Shown here: in pieces, positions 47,623-56,874 of the stretch
Numbering within the stretch: position 1 is the stretch's first letter
Layout: each line of letters starts with the position of its first letter
Origin: Paenibacillus melissococcoides
Lineage (GTDB): Bacteria; Bacillota; Bacilli; Paenibacillales; Paenibacillaceae
Direction of reading: 5' to 3'
DNA length: 64,000 nucleotides
Assembly: GCA_944800085.1 (NCBI GenBank)
Contig: CALYLO010000001.1
Location: 1,203,001 to 1,267,000 of the forward strand
Notes under the pieces: generated by a model
The model's input: only the letters and a program-made list of their open reading frames with translations
Database searches by the model: none
Told to the model about the DNA's origin: nothing
Translations under genes and position numbers: made by a program

Positions 47623-48867
47623 TTATTGCTCTGTCGGCTTCACCTTCCTTCTGGGCGTATAGAGTTGGTCGTTGCGTAGCAGCACATCGACCAGACGCAC
47701 AAGTTTTCTTGCCGTTAAGACGAGGGCACGTTTGTGTTGATGCTTAGGGACTTCATTGAATTTCTTCCGGTAGTACTCCCCGAATTCCGGGTCGCGGTTT
47801 TTTACCGAGTTGGCAGCTTCAACAAGGTAGTAGCGAAGGAATCGGTTGCCGGAACGAATGCGCTTTGTATCTTCCGCCTCGAAGGAGCCGGATTGGTGCT
47901 TGCGCCACGTCAGACCCGCATACTTGGCCAAGGCGGCTTGATCCGTGAAGCGGTCGATGTCGCCGATCTCGGCCAGGATGCCTGCGGCATAGACCCGATC
48001 AATGCCCGGAATGGAACGGAGGCACTGGCTGCTGGAAATGCCGTCTAAAATGCGCTCAATCGCCTTGTCGAGCTCTTTAAGCTGACGCTGGATGCTCCGG
48101 ATCGACTGAATTGAGGTGCCCAGCACCAAATCAATGGAATCCTCGACAACCTTCGAGAGGCGGTACGAGGCCCGAGCCGCCTTTTGAATACAGCGGGCGA
48201 CGTGTTCGGGATCGGGGAAACGATTTCTCCCCTTGTCCTTTAGATAGTCAGCCAAATGGGCGACATCCATATTCCCCATCTCATCCAGGCTATACTTTTC
48301 CGAGAGCATTTCCATGATGGCATGGCCGAACACGGAACTGTCCACTTCCGCGCGAAAAGCATTGCACTTATAGAACAGATTTTGCAAAAAGTATTGCTTC
48401 TCGCGGGTGAGGTTGTGTACGAGATGGAATCGCATGCGAGTGAGCCGCTGCAAGGCGATGTACTGTTCCTGCATCACGATAGTCGTCGTGAGTCTGCCAA
48501 AACGCAGGCGGTCTGCAATGATCCAGGCATCGATGCGATCGGTTTTGTCCAGGTCGGCATAAGCGTCTTTGAATTTGTTAATCAGCTTCGGATTAATGGT
48601 GAACACCTTGGCATTCAATTGTTGAAGGGCCTCATCCTCATGCAAGTACATGGCTGGATGCCAGCTGTAGACGGATGTGGCTTCAAGCCCGATATGAACC
48701 TCAGAGCAGGCTGTCTTGACCGCAGCAGAAATGATGCGATCCCGCAAGTAAGAGGCGCCGTGCAGATTGTTGGTGGTCTTGAAGGTCTCCAGGGTGTCGC
48801 CATCCGATTTCATCAAACAGGCTTCCAGTTCTTCGGAACTGACGTCAATACCGACAAAAAGCTTCAA
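47623..48867 (-). CDS. IS110-family transposase/recombinase
   Basis: A 414-residue DEDD recombinase. The RuvC-like N-terminus has Asp in KLFVGIDVSSEE, Glu in VHIGLEATSVYSW and Asp pair in LDKTDRIDAWIIADRL. The C-terminal transposase_20 domain has LRSIPGIDRVYAAGILAEIG and the Ser-containing AKYAGLTWRKHQSGSFEAED. GAAAGGAGGAATTC precedes the ATG. Full length, apparently functional. Confidence 0.93.
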   Translation of the reverse strand: MKLFVGIDVSSEELEACLMKSDGDTLETFKTTNNLHGASYLRDRIISAAVKTACSEVHIGLEATSVYSWHPAMYLHEDEALQQLNAKVFTINPKLINKFKDAYADLDKTDRIDAWIIADRLRFGRLTTTIVMQEQYIALQRLTRMRFHLVHNLTREKQYFLQNLFYKCNAFRAEVDSSVFGHAIMEMLSEKYSLDEMGNMDVAHLADYLKDKGRNRFPDPEHVARCIQKAARASYRLSKVVEDSIDLVLGTSIQSIRSIQRQLKELDKAIERILDGISSSQCLRSIPGIDRVYAAGILAEIGDIDRFTDQAALAKYAGLTWRKHQSGSFEAEDTKRIRSGNRFLRYYLVEAANSVKNRDPEFGEYYRKKFNEVPKHQHKRALVLTARKLVRLVDVLLRNDQLYTPRRKVKPTEQ

Positions 48868-49180
48868 GAGAATTCCTCCTTTCTATAAGGGATTCAGGGA
48901 ACGGACTCTCCGGACTGTCTCCGGCGGACTCGCCGATCAATCACCCTCGCATATGAGAACACGCTTCGGTTCATGAGCTGCCCCGACGCTGCTACAGTCG
49001 GGCATGAGTTGCCGAAGGGAACAGCCAGCGGGTAAGAAGTGCAAGCGAGTACCGGAGAAACAGACTTAAAAAGTAGATTGGACTACAGGAGTGAAACGAA
49101 TTTCCCCGAATGGAACCCTAAGTTCCATTGTCCGGAGACATTCCGGAAAGTCCAGTCCCCATATTAATTTTCAATGTGCA
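48868..49180 (-). ncRNA. Candidate bridge RNA region of the IS110 element
   Basis: The roughly 300-bp non-coding stretch upstream of the transposase is where IS110-group elements encode their bridge (seek) RNA. It has several inverted segments, such as GGACTCTCCGGA... near 48903 and GGAACCCTAAGTTCC (49112-49126). Location-based call; no structural model was computed. Confidence 0.4.
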
Positions 49181-49274
49181 AGCTGGAAATTTTGAAGGCA
49201 TTCTATGTTCCTATAAAGGACTGGAAAAAGACTCAAAACTGCCTTTAGGAAATACTATACGAGGAGTAATTCGC

Positions 49275-50333
49275 ATGTCCCTACGGAAGCGCCCATGGCG
49301 GCAGGCGCTGGTCTATTTGCTGCAGTCGGTCATTATGTTCGCCTGGTCCTTATTCATCTTGTCTCTGTTCTGGCAGGACAAGGTGCAGTATTATATCGCC
49401 CCCCGCATGGAAATCTGGGTGCAGTGGGGAACCGCTGCCCTCTATGTGCTGGCCGCTTTCCAGCTCTATCGGGCGCTGATCCTGTTCTTCTCGCCGGAGG
49501 AGGAGGCCGGGCATGCGGATTGCGGCTGCGATCATCACCCGGGCGGCTTCCGCATCGGAAGGCAGGCGGGCTGGTCCCTTGTGTTTGTGCTTCCGCTGGC
49601 GGCGGCCGCGCTGCTGCCGGTCTCCCCGCTTGGCAGCGCGATGGCGGAGAAGAAGGGCGTGCAGTATTCCATCGCCCAGGAGCGGACAGGCGGCCCGGAG
49701 CGGGTTCGGATGCCGGGCACGGCGGGACGGTCCTCCGGAGCCCTCGCGGAAGGAATGTCTTCGCCGGAGCTTCCGCTTGTGATGGTGGATGAGCCCGGGG
49801 CGACGCCGCAGGAAGCGGGGGAGCCGGAGGCTGGCGGGCAGGCCGCGGAGCAGGAGGAAGAGATGCTGTGGGACGGCCGGTTCCCTTATGACCGGTACAC
49901 GCTGATCTATGCAAATCACGCGGCCAAGCTTATTGACGAGCAGGAGATCAAGATTCCGGAAAAGCTGTTCATCGAGACGATTACGACGCTTGATCTATAT
50001 AAGGAACAGTTCCAAGGGAAAAAGATTACGCTGCGGGGCTTCGTTCACCGGGACGAGGGGATGGGACAGAACCGGTTCGCCGTCGTGCGCTTCGCCCTGG
50101 AATGCTGCGCGGCCGATGCGTTCCCGTACGGCATCATGACCGAAGTGCCCGCTGCGGCACGGTTCGCCGATGACAGTTGGGTTGAAGTGACCGGCACGCT
50201 CTCGAAGCTGAAGCTGGACGAGGATACGGAAGTGATGAAGCTCGAAGCGGAGAACGGCGGCATTCGGCTCATCGAAGCGCCGCCGGATCCTTATGTATAT
50301 ATGAACGCGGACTTTTATTTCGATAAAAAATAA
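49275..50333 (+). CDS. ycgQ: TIGR03943-family membrane protein YcgQ
   Basis: A 352-residue protein from the ATG after CGAGGAGTAATTCGC; the frame is open further upstream through insertion-sequence DNA. Two N-terminal helices (YLLQSVIMFAWSLFILSLFW, YVLAAFQLYRALILFFS), a Cys/His patch HADCGCDHH, a third helix, then a variable Gly/Glu-rich linker and a C-terminal beta domain (GKKITLRGFVHRDEGMGQNR, FALECCAADAFPYGIM). This layout is that of YcgQ, partner of the YcgR permease. The IS110 insertion probably uncouples it from the ycgR promoter. Confidence 0.88.
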   Translation: MSLRKRPWRQALVYLLQSVIMFAWSLFILSLFWQDKVQYYIAPRMEIWVQWGTAALYVLAAFQLYRALILFFSPEEEAGHADCGCDHHPGGFRIGRQAGWSLVFVLPLAAAALLPVSPLGSAMAEKKGVQYSIAQERTGGPERVRMPGTAGRSSGALAEGMSSPELPLVMVDEPGATPQEAGEPEAGGQAAEQEEEMLWDGRFPYDRYTLIYANHAAKLIDEQEIKIPEKLFIETITTLDLYKEQFQGKKITLRGFVHRDEGMGQNRFAVVRFALECCAADAFPYGIMTEVPAAARFADDSWVEVTGTLSKLKLDEDTEVMKLEAENGGIRLIEAPPDPYVYMNADFYFDKK

Positions 50334-50339
50334 AGCGGG

Positions 50340-50362
50340 GGCGGGCCGGATGAAGGCCCGCC
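50340..50362 (+). terminator. Hairpin terminator after ycgQ
   Basis: Perfect 8-bp stem GGCGGGCC / GGCCCGCC with 7-base loop. No long T tract. Confidence 0.6.
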
Positions 50363-50433
50363 TGAAGCCGTTTGTCTCTGGGCCGGGGGACAGGCTGGGC
50401 TTCCGCATTGACGCAGCGAGGGAATGATGGTAA

Positions 50434-50451
50434 TATACCCATAGGGGTATA
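50434..50451 (+). promoter_or_regulatory. CsoR/CstR-type operator upstream of rhodanese gene
   Basis: TATACCCATAGGGGTATA is a near-perfect palindrome of the CsoR/CstR class, 28 bp before the rhodanese start. For sulfur genes the expected regulator is a persulfide-sensing CstR. Confidence 0.75.
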
Positions 50452-50478
50452 CAGCGAAATGATAAAGGAGGAGCTGCG

Positions 50479-50811
50479 ATGTTTGGATGGCTCTTCAAGT
50501 CCCGGGCGAACAAGCCTTCTTCGATTACGGCGCAGCAGCTGGAAGCGCTGCTGCCGCTGCAGGACGCGGTCATCGTGGATGTGCGCGAACCTTGGGAGTA
50601 TGCCCAAGGCCATATTCCGTCCGCGTTGAACCGGCCTCTGTCCGGGCTTGCCGCCAAGGTGAGCGGCATCCCGCAGGGGAAGAAGCTGTACGTCATCTGC
50701 CAGAGCGGGATGCGAAGCGCCCGGGCGGCAGGATTGCTGCGGCGGCATGGTTATGCGGATGTCGTCAATGTGCGCGGCGGCATGAACCGGTGGACGGGAC
50801 CGCAGAAATAA
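50479..50811 (+). CDS. Rhodanese-like sulfurtransferase
   Basis: A 110-residue single-domain rhodanese with a short N-terminal lead (MFGWLFKSRANK). It has VIVDVREPWEYAQGHIPSAL and the active-site loop VICQSGMRSARAA (Cys in CQSGMR). It handles persulfide or thiosulfate sulfur in the cytosol. AAAGGAGGAG precedes the ATG. Its own CsoR/CstR-like operator and the next gene define a persulfide detoxification unit. Confidence 0.88.
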   Translation: MFGWLFKSRANKPSSITAQQLEALLPLQDAVIVDVREPWEYAQGHIPSALNRPLSGLAAKVSGIPQGKKLYVICQSGMRSARAAGLLRRHGYADVVNVRGGMNRWTGPQK

Positions 50812-50831
50812 TCTCTTTTTTTACATTATTA

Positions 50832-50847
50832 TATACCCTATAGGGTA
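50832..50847 (+). promoter_or_regulatory. CsoR/CstR-type operator upstream of CoA-disulfide reductase gene
   Basis: TATACCCTATAGGGTA is a perfect 16-bp palindrome, 17 bp before the start codon, of the same class as the sites at 50434 and 10995. Confidence 0.75.
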
Positions 50848-50863
50848 ACTGGGGAGTGGATGG

Positions 50864-52546
50864 ATGATGAAACAGCGCAAAATTGTGATTGTCGGCGGAG
50901 TGGCGGGCGGCGCGACGGCGGCTGCCCGGCTGCGTCGTCTGGATGAGCACGCGGAGATCATCATATTCGAGCGAGGGGAGCATATTTCGTACGCGAACTG
51001 CGGGCTTCCGTACTATATTGGAGGCGTCATTCCGAAGCGGCAGTCTCTGCTCGTGCAGACCGCCCAAGGCATGTCGAAGCGGTTCCGGCTCGATATTCGG
51101 ACAGAGCAGGAAGTGACGGCCATCGATCGCGAGCGCCATATGGTCTCCGTTCGGAACGTCAAGACGGGGGAGCAGTACGGGGAGTCGTATGACACGCTGA
51201 TTCTGTCTCCTGGGGCGAAGCCTATCGTGCCGCCGATCGAAGGGTTGAATGAGGCGAAGCAGACATTTACGCTGCGAAGCATCCCGGATACGGACCGGAT
51301 TAAACGGCATGTGGACGAGACATCGCCGGAGCGGGCCGTCATTGTCGGCGGGGGCTTCATCGGCCTGGAGATGGCGGACAATCTGGCCCATCGCGGCATC
51401 GCGGTGACCGTCGTAGAAATGGCTGATCAAGTCATGGCACCGCTCGATCCGGAAATGGCGGCCATCGTGCATCATCATCTGCGGGACAAAGGAATTGAGC
51501 TTATATTGGGGGACGGGGTCAGCGCGTTCCGGGACGAGGGGCATTCCATCGTTCTCGCCAGCGGGCGCGTGCTGCCGACGGATATGACCATCCTGTCGAT
51601 CGGTGTCCGGCCGGAAAATGATCTTGCTTGTTCGGCGGGACTGGCGCTCGGCGAGAGAGGCGGCATTCTCGTCGATGAATATTTGCGCACGGAGGATCCC
51701 GATATTTGGGCCATCGGCGACGCCATTGAAGTGAAGGATTATATTCACGGCACGCCGGCGATGGTGCCGCTCGCTTGGCCGGCGAACCGTCAGGGCAGAC
51801 TGGTGGCGGATAACATCTACGGGAAGGGACAGACGTACCGGGGCACGCTCGGGACCGCGGTGGCGAAGGTGTTCGATCTGACGGTTGCGGTGGCGGGCAG
51901 CAATGCGAAGACGCTGCAAAAGCTGGGCGTTCCGTATGAATCCGTCCATATTCATCCGGCTTCCCATGCCGGATACTACCCTGGCGGGTCTCCCATCTCG
52001 CTCAAGCTGACCTTCCATCCGGAGACCGGCGCCATTTATGGGATTCAGGGCGTCGGCAAGCAGGGCGTGGACAAGCGGATCGACGTGGTGGCCACCGCCA
52101 TCAAGGGCAATCTGACCGTGCATGACCTGCCCGATCTTGAACTGGCCTATGCGCCGCCATATTCGTCGGCGAAGGATCCGGTCAATATGCTCGGCTATGT
52201 CGCCTCCCATATTGTCGACGGCGATGTGAAGGTCGTCCACTACGACCAGATTGACCGGATGGTCCGCGAGGGCGCCTGCCTCATTGATGTACGGGAGTCC
52301 GCCGAGCGGGAAGCGGGCTATATCGAAGGCTCGATCCATATTCCGCTGGGCGATCTCCGCAGCCGGCTGGACGAGCTGCCGCGGGATCGGCCGATTGTCG
52401 TCAGCTGCCAGGTCGGGCTGCGCGGTTATCTGGCAACCCGCATCCTGGACCAGCACGGCTTCGAGAGCATGAATCTGAGCGGCGGGTATAAGACGTACGC
52501 GGCCTATTATGAGGGCCGGAATCCGGCAACCGCCTGCGCGAAGTAA
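50864..52546 (+). CDS. CoA-disulfide reductase with C-terminal rhodanese domain
   Basis: A 560-residue flavoprotein. FAD site IVGGVAGGATAAARLRRLD at the N-terminus, single redox Cys46 in YANCGLPYYIGG, NAD site AVIVGGGFIGLEMAD near 165, FAD site TEDPDIWAIGDAIEV near 280, dimerisation domain, then a rhodanese domain from about 465 with Cys515 in VVSCQVGLRGYLA. Such CoADR-RHD enzymes reduce CoA persulfides and polysulfides. Paired with the rhodanese upstream and the CstR-like operators, the role is persulfide homeostasis. Length and motifs are complete. Confidence 0.93.
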   Translation: MMKQRKIVIVGGVAGGATAAARLRRLDEHAEIIIFERGEHISYANCGLPYYIGGVIPKRQSLLVQTAQGMSKRFRLDIRTEQEVTAIDRERHMVSVRNVKTGEQYGESYDTLILSPGAKPIVPPIEGLNEAKQTFTLRSIPDTDRIKRHVDETSPERAVIVGGGFIGLEMADNLAHRGIAVTVVEMADQVMAPLDPEMAAIVHHHLRDKGIELILGDGVSAFRDEGHSIVLASGRVLPTDMTILSIGVRPENDLACSAGLALGERGGILVDEYLRTEDPDIWAIGDAIEVKDYIHGTPAMVPLAWPANRQGRLVADNIYGKGQTYRGTLGTAVAKVFDLTVAVAGSNAKTLQKLGVPYESVHIHPASHAGYYPGGSPISLKLTFHPETGAIYGIQGVGKQGVDKRIDVVATAIKGNLTVHDLPDLELAYAPPYSSAKDPVNMLGYVASHIVDGDVKVVHYDQIDRMVREGACLIDVRESAEREAGYIEGSIHIPLGDLRSRLDELPRDRPIVVSCQVGLRGYLATRILDQHGFESMNLSGGYKTYAAYYEGRNPATACAK

Positions 52547-52593
52547 GCGGGAGGCATAATCGTCCGGGCAATCACAGAGTATCGCATAGGGAC

Positions 52594-52620
52594 AGGGGCG
52601 TGATGGCTGATCACGCCCCT
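52594..52620 (+). terminator. Hairpin after CoA-disulfide reductase
   Basis: Perfect 10-bp stem AGGGGCGTGA / TCACGCCCCT with a 7-base loop; no T tract follows. Confidence 0.65.
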
Positions 52621-53087
52621 GCCCGCGTTGCAGGAAAAGACGGGACGAACGCTGGCAATCTGTGGTAGGATGTGGAAAAGGGGAGGCGGAGGAATTGTGA
52701 TGACAGCGGAACTGTTATATGACCCCAGTGCGAGGCCCGATAGCGGCGAAGGCTCGAGGCTCGCTCGGCCAGCCGGGCGGGAAGCTCCTCCGGGCCGCGG
52801 CGGCGCGTCGAATGTCATCAGATGTCCTTAATGTAGCCTGGCATCGCTCCGGCCGCTATGCTAGAGTTACAGTAGAAGGGACAGATGTCGGCCTGGACGC
52901 CGACGCGCAGGCTCCCGGCTTATGGGGATTTTGTGCGGACGCGAGATGCCTGAGCGGGATGGAGAGTTTCTTTTTGGCGAAAATTGTTACCGATAACTCC
53001 GTCCCGGCTTAGATGTTCATTCCTTATTCCGGCTGCCTCGTCCCGGCCAGCTACGCAGATCTACAGCAGATGAAGGAGCGAATAGAC
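52621..53087. other. Intergenic region before DHDPS-family gene
   Basis: Short open frames here have no recognisable similarity and poor ribosome sites. I see no RNA element or convincing promoter. Possibly contains decayed coding sequence. Confidence 0.4.
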
Positions 53088-54017
53088 ATGAAGCAGCACA
53101 GTGCATTGCAGGGCATTATTCCGCCGGTCATTACGGTATTCGATGAACACGGTCAGCTCGATACCGCAGGCATGGGGCGGATGATTGACTTTTTGACGGA
53201 AGCCGGAGTTCACGGCTTGTTTTTTCTTGGCTCGGCGGGTGAATTCTTTCACATGTCGGCTGAACAGCGCAAGCAAGCCGCTGAATTCACGATCCGTCAT
53301 ACGGATGGGCGCCTTCCGGTTCTCATCGGAACCGGATCGAGCCGCACGGACGAAGCGATCGAGCTCAGCCGCCACGCCGAGTCGGCCGGCGCAGATGCGG
53401 TCGTCGTCCTCAACCCGTACGCCGCGAAGCTGAGCGACGATCAGCTCTACCGTCATTATGCCGACATCGCTGAATCGGTGTCGTTGCCGATATACATTTA
53501 CAATTATCCGGGACTGACCGGGCAAGAAGTGAAGCCGTCCGTCGTGGCGGCCTTGGCCGCGGCCTATCCGAACATTGCCGGAGTCAAGCAGACGGTCCAG
53601 CAGATCGAGCCGATTTTGGAGGTGATCCGCGATGTGAAAGGGCAGCGTCCGGAGTTCGCGGTGTTCGCCGGCTACGATCATCTTTTGCTGGACACGCTGA
53701 TCGCGGGAGGCGACGGCGCGGTTCCGGCGAGCGCGAACTTCGCGCCGCATCTGACATGCGGGCTGTACGAGGCATACCGGCGCAGCGATCTGGCGGCCAT
53801 CGCCGATATTCAGCGCAAGCTGTTCCGAATCGTGACGGAGGTGTACCCGTTGGACGCCCCGTTCTTCCATACGATTAAGGAAGCGGTCCGCGCCTCCGGC
53901 GTTGATATACCGGCCCATGTCATGCCGCCGGCCCGGCCCCTGGCCCCGGAACTGCGGCGTGAGCTGCGGCGGCTGTTGGATCGCCATAAGCTGCTGCGTA
54001 TCCGTCAAGGAAGCTGA
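53088..54017 (+). CDS. Dihydrodipicolinate synthase family protein
   Basis: A 309-residue TIM-barrel lyase/aldolase from the ATG at 53088 (GGAG upstream). It has LQGIIPPVITVFDEHGQLD, LFFLGSAGEFFHMSAEQR (the GSxGE substrate loop), LPIYIYNYPGLTG (catalytic Tyr) and IAGVKQTVQQIEP (Schiff-base Lys). The GSAGEF instead of GTTGE loop suggests a substrate other than aspartate semialdehyde, such as a sugar acid or 4-hydroxy-2-oxo acid. Monocistronic. Confidence 0.85.
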   Translation: MKQHSALQGIIPPVITVFDEHGQLDTAGMGRMIDFLTEAGVHGLFFLGSAGEFFHMSAEQRKQAAEFTIRHTDGRLPVLIGTGSSRTDEAIELSRHAESAGADAVVVLNPYAAKLSDDQLYRHYADIAESVSLPIYIYNYPGLTGQEVKPSVVAALAAAYPNIAGVKQTVQQIEPILEVIRDVKGQRPEFAVFAGYDHLLLDTLIAGGDGAVPASANFAPHLTCGLYEAYRRSDLAAIADIQRKLFRIVTEVYPLDAPFFHTIKEAVRASGVDIPAHVMPPARPLAPELRRELRRLLDRHKLLRIRQGS

Positions 54018-54334
54018 ATGAAGAGCGGCTTCCCGACAGCCAGGGAGCGGCTTGAGAACGAGCCGGGTCCCGTGCTGCGGCCATGAATCCGGCCGAAATG
54101 CTGAAATGCGGCGAGCCCTTGTCCACTCCCGTTGGACCAGGAGAGCGGCTTTTCTGGCGTTCAGGGAAGGAAGGCGTTCCTTCCGCCTATCACAATTGTT
54201 AAGCTCTTCTTCATCTTTTCTTCATGAAATGTTAGCAGGCTGTTCATCAGCGGCAGCTATACTGGTAGTCATATTCAAGCTGCTGAAGGGGATTGGTCTT
54301 GTTCGGAGCGAGCAATGAAGAAAGGGAGGAGCTT

Positions 54335-55552
54335 ATGAATCGAAGTGTACGCAGTCGGATATGGGATCGTCAGCCTCGAGAAGCCCGGGAAGCACGGGAA
54401 GCCAGCCGCATGGCAGAGAGGCGAGGGGGAGCCCATCCAGACGCGGCCCGCTTCCTGTGGAAGCTGTTGTATATCGTTGGCATTTGCTTATGCGGCGCTT
54501 TTGCGCTCACCATGTGTGGGTTGGCCGCCTTGCGATTCATTATGCATACGATCGAAATTCCGCCGCTGTGGAAGCTTTACCGGTTATTGTCTTCAATCAT
54601 GGGTTTGGAAGGAATGGCGCTGCTGGCGACGGGGGTGTTGTTCATCGCGGGCCTTCTGTGGCTGCTCGGCGCCGAAGCGGTCTATTACGGGCAGATCAAG
54701 GACAGCCTCGTCCGGCTCGCCGATGGGGAAGAAGCGAGGCCGCTTCCCGTCAAGCGATCGGCGGCGGAGCTGGGCGAAGCGGCGGATGCCGTCAACCGGC
54801 TGTCGCAGCAGATGTCTGCGGCCCGGGAGAACGAGCAGGCTGCGGCCGAGCGCATGAACGCGCTGATGACCGAACTGTCGCATGATGTGCGCACGCCGCT
54901 GACTTCGATTCTGGGGTATTTGCAGCTTATCGCGGAAGATGGCTACCGGGATGAAGTAGAGCTGCGCCACTATATACAGGTTGCGCGCGACAAGGCGCTG
55001 CGCTTGAGCCGGGCGGTCGATCGGCGGTTCGAGCTAGCGAGACTGCCGCAGGTTCCCGAACGGGAAACGTGGCATCCCGTCGATGTGCGCCGGCTGCTGC
55101 TGCAGCTCGCGGAAGAGTACCGGTCCCGCCCGCAGCAGCCGGGGCTCGCGATCGCGCTGAACTGCGCAGAACTCGGCGGGCAGCCGATGATGATATACGG
55201 GGACGGGACTCGGCTCATGGAAGCGTTCGAGATTTTGATGGCCGAAGCGGCGCGTGGGGGCCGGCCTTCCGGGCCGATCCGAATCGGCCTGTTCGGGGCT
55301 GAGGAGGAGGCCGTCGTGCATATTCGGAACGACGGCGTTCCCGAGGCGGAGGCGCCGCGCCGCGAGAAGGGCATGCGCCGGCCGGCTGACCGACCGCCTG
55401 CGCAGGATGAACGGTTTGGCGGCGGTTGGGCTGACGTCCGGGGTATCGTGGCCTCGCATGGCGGAACGGTTGCCGTATTCGGCTATTATCCGCGCGCCGC
55501 CTATGAGGTCCGCCTTCCTTTGCTGCGTACCGGGGATGCCGCCGAGGCTTGA
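54335..55552 (+). CDS. Orphan sensor histidine kinase with degenerate ATP-binding motifs
   Basis: A 405-residue membrane kinase from the ATG after GGGAGGAGCTT. Two helices (LYIVGICLCGAFALTMCG, MALLATGVLFIAGLLWLLG) bracket a short outside loop. A HAMP-like linker leads to the H-box TELSHDVRTPLTSILGYL (His183). The ATPase region keeps IRNDGVPEAE and a glycine-rich end RFGGGWADVRGIVASHGGT, but the N-box reads FEILMAEAAR instead of FENLLxNAIK, so both key Asn are lost. No response regulator gene is adjacent. It might act as a phosphatase or be non-catalytic. The 300 bp upstream hold no gene. Confidence 0.78.
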   Translation: MNRSVRSRIWDRQPREAREAREASRMAERRGGAHPDAARFLWKLLYIVGICLCGAFALTMCGLAALRFIMHTIEIPPLWKLYRLLSSIMGLEGMALLATGVLFIAGLLWLLGAEAVYYGQIKDSLVRLADGEEARPLPVKRSAAELGEAADAVNRLSQQMSAARENEQAAAERMNALMTELSHDVRTPLTSILGYLQLIAEDGYRDEVELRHYIQVARDKALRLSRAVDRRFELARLPQVPERETWHPVDVRRLLLQLAEEYRSRPQQPGLAIALNCAELGGQPMMIYGDGTRLMEAFEILMAEAARGGRPSGPIRIGLFGAEEEAVVHIRNDGVPEAEAPRREKGMRRPADRPPAQDERFGGGWADVRGIVASHGGTVAVFGYYPRAAYEVRLPLLRTGDAAEA

Positions 55553-55651
55553 CTTGGCCGGCCCGTGAAGCGCCGGCGGATTGCCTTTTCCCATCCAAGA
55601 GGTCAATGTTATAATGGAACCCAACTTAAGATAATGAGGTGAATCACCCAA

Positions 55652-56737
55652 TTGCTTAATGAATGGATTCCTGCCATGTTAGAGTCTACGGATTGGAGCC
55701 GGTGGCTTAGCGCCGCCGGAGTATTGCTGCTGTTTTTGCTGTTCCGCAAGCTGTTCACGAACTATCTGTTCGCCTTGCTGATGCGCGGATTGTCGCGATC
55801 GAAGGGGGCCACGCATTTCTTGAGGGCGTTCGAGAAGCCGATGCAATGTTTTTTCGTCCTGATCGGCATCTATCTGGCCTGCAAAATGGTCCTTCCTCCA
55901 GGCGGAGCCTTGCCGCTCGCCATCGACAAAATATACCGCAACGCCTTCATCGTCCTCATCGCTTGGGGACTCTACCATATGGCGGCCCGGTCATCCAGCA
56001 TGTTCACCGGGCTGTCTGCGCGGCTCGGGCTCGATGAGTCGAGCATGCTGATTCCTTTTTTGTCCAAGGTGCTGCGCTTCCTCGTGATCGTCATTGCCAT
56101 TACGATGATTGCCTCGGAGTGGGGCTACAGCATTAACGGCGTCGTCGCGGGGCTTGGCCTGGGCAGTCTGGCGATCGCGCTGGCCGCGCAGGACACGCTC
56201 AGCAATTTTCTGGGCGGCATCGTCATTATTACGGAGAAGCCCTTCTCCAAGGGCGATTGGATTATGACCCCGAGCGTGGAAGGGACAGTCGAAGATATTA
56301 CGTTCCGCAGCTCGAAAATCCGCACCTTCGCCCATTCGCTCGTCACGGTGCCGAATGCGACGCTGGCGGGCCAGGCGATTACGAATTGGAGCCGGATGGG
56401 CAAGCGGCGGGTTACGTTCACCTTGGGCGTCGCGCTCGACTCGGATCGCGAACGGCTGCGGGCGGCCATCGCCAAAATGGACGCCCGCCTCCGGGAGAAT
56501 GAGGCGGTCGATCCGGACGTCATCATGGTCCGGTTCAGCGAGTTCAACGAGAGCAGTCTGGGCATCTTTTTCTATTACTTCACCAAGACGACGGTATGGG
56601 CCGAATATTTGAAGCATAAGGAGCAGATCAATCTGATGATTATGGAGGTGCTGGAGGAAGAGGGAATCTCGCTCGCGCTGCCGAGCCAGCGGGTTTATGT
56701 GGAAGCGGCCCCTTCACCGCAGCGTTTTCCGCTTTAG
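55652..56737 (+). CDS. MscS-family mechanosensitive ion channel
   Basis: A 361-residue membrane protein starting with TTG after GAGGTGAATCAC. Four or five N-terminal helices, then the pore helix and beta domain: GVVAGLGLGSLAIALAAQDT, LSNFLGGIVIITEKPFSKGD and RSSKIRTFAHSLVTVPNATL, the MscS signature. It releases solutes on osmotic downshift. A TATAAT within ATGTTATAATGGAAC (55607-55621) is the likely promoter. Confidence 0.9.
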   Translation: MLNEWIPAMLESTDWSRWLSAAGVLLLFLLFRKLFTNYLFALLMRGLSRSKGATHFLRAFEKPMQCFFVLIGIYLACKMVLPPGGALPLAIDKIYRNAFIVLIAWGLYHMAARSSSMFTGLSARLGLDESSMLIPFLSKVLRFLVIVIAITMIASEWGYSINGVVAGLGLGSLAIALAAQDTLSNFLGGIVIITEKPFSKGDWIMTPSVEGTVEDITFRSSKIRTFAHSLVTVPNATLAGQAITNWSRMGKRRVTFTLGVALDSDRERLRAAIAKMDARLRENEAVDPDVIMVRFSEFNESSLGIFFYYFTKTTVWAEYLKHKEQINLMIMEVLEEEGISLALPSQRVYVEAAPSPQRFPL

Positions 56738-56874
56738 GGCTATTAGGTCCGGCCATTTGCCCAGCATGGAAGTGCCGGAGTGCGTCAATGAGAGAATGAT
56801 TCGGTTCTTGGAAGCTTGAGAGGATGCAGGGACATAGCGAATCGCAATCATGGATGGAAAAGGGGGACAACGCA

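Larger units (their letters stand above)
47480..49200 (-). mobile_element. IS110-family element between ycgR and ycgQ (ends approximate)
   Basis: A single IS110-type transposase lies inside a ~1.7-kb insertion separating ycgR (ends 47407) from ycgQ (starts 49275), genes that are normally adjacent. IS110 elements lack clear terminal repeats and target duplications, so I cannot fix the ends. About 100 bp of non-coding sequence lie after the transposase and about 270-330 bp before it. The longer, upstream one would be where a bridge RNA is encoded. Confidence 0.75.

Noticed and set aside
52628..53012. Possible small genes between CoA-disulfide reductase and the DHDPS-family gene
   Set aside because: No recognisable motif, inconsistent ribosome sites and low-complexity products.
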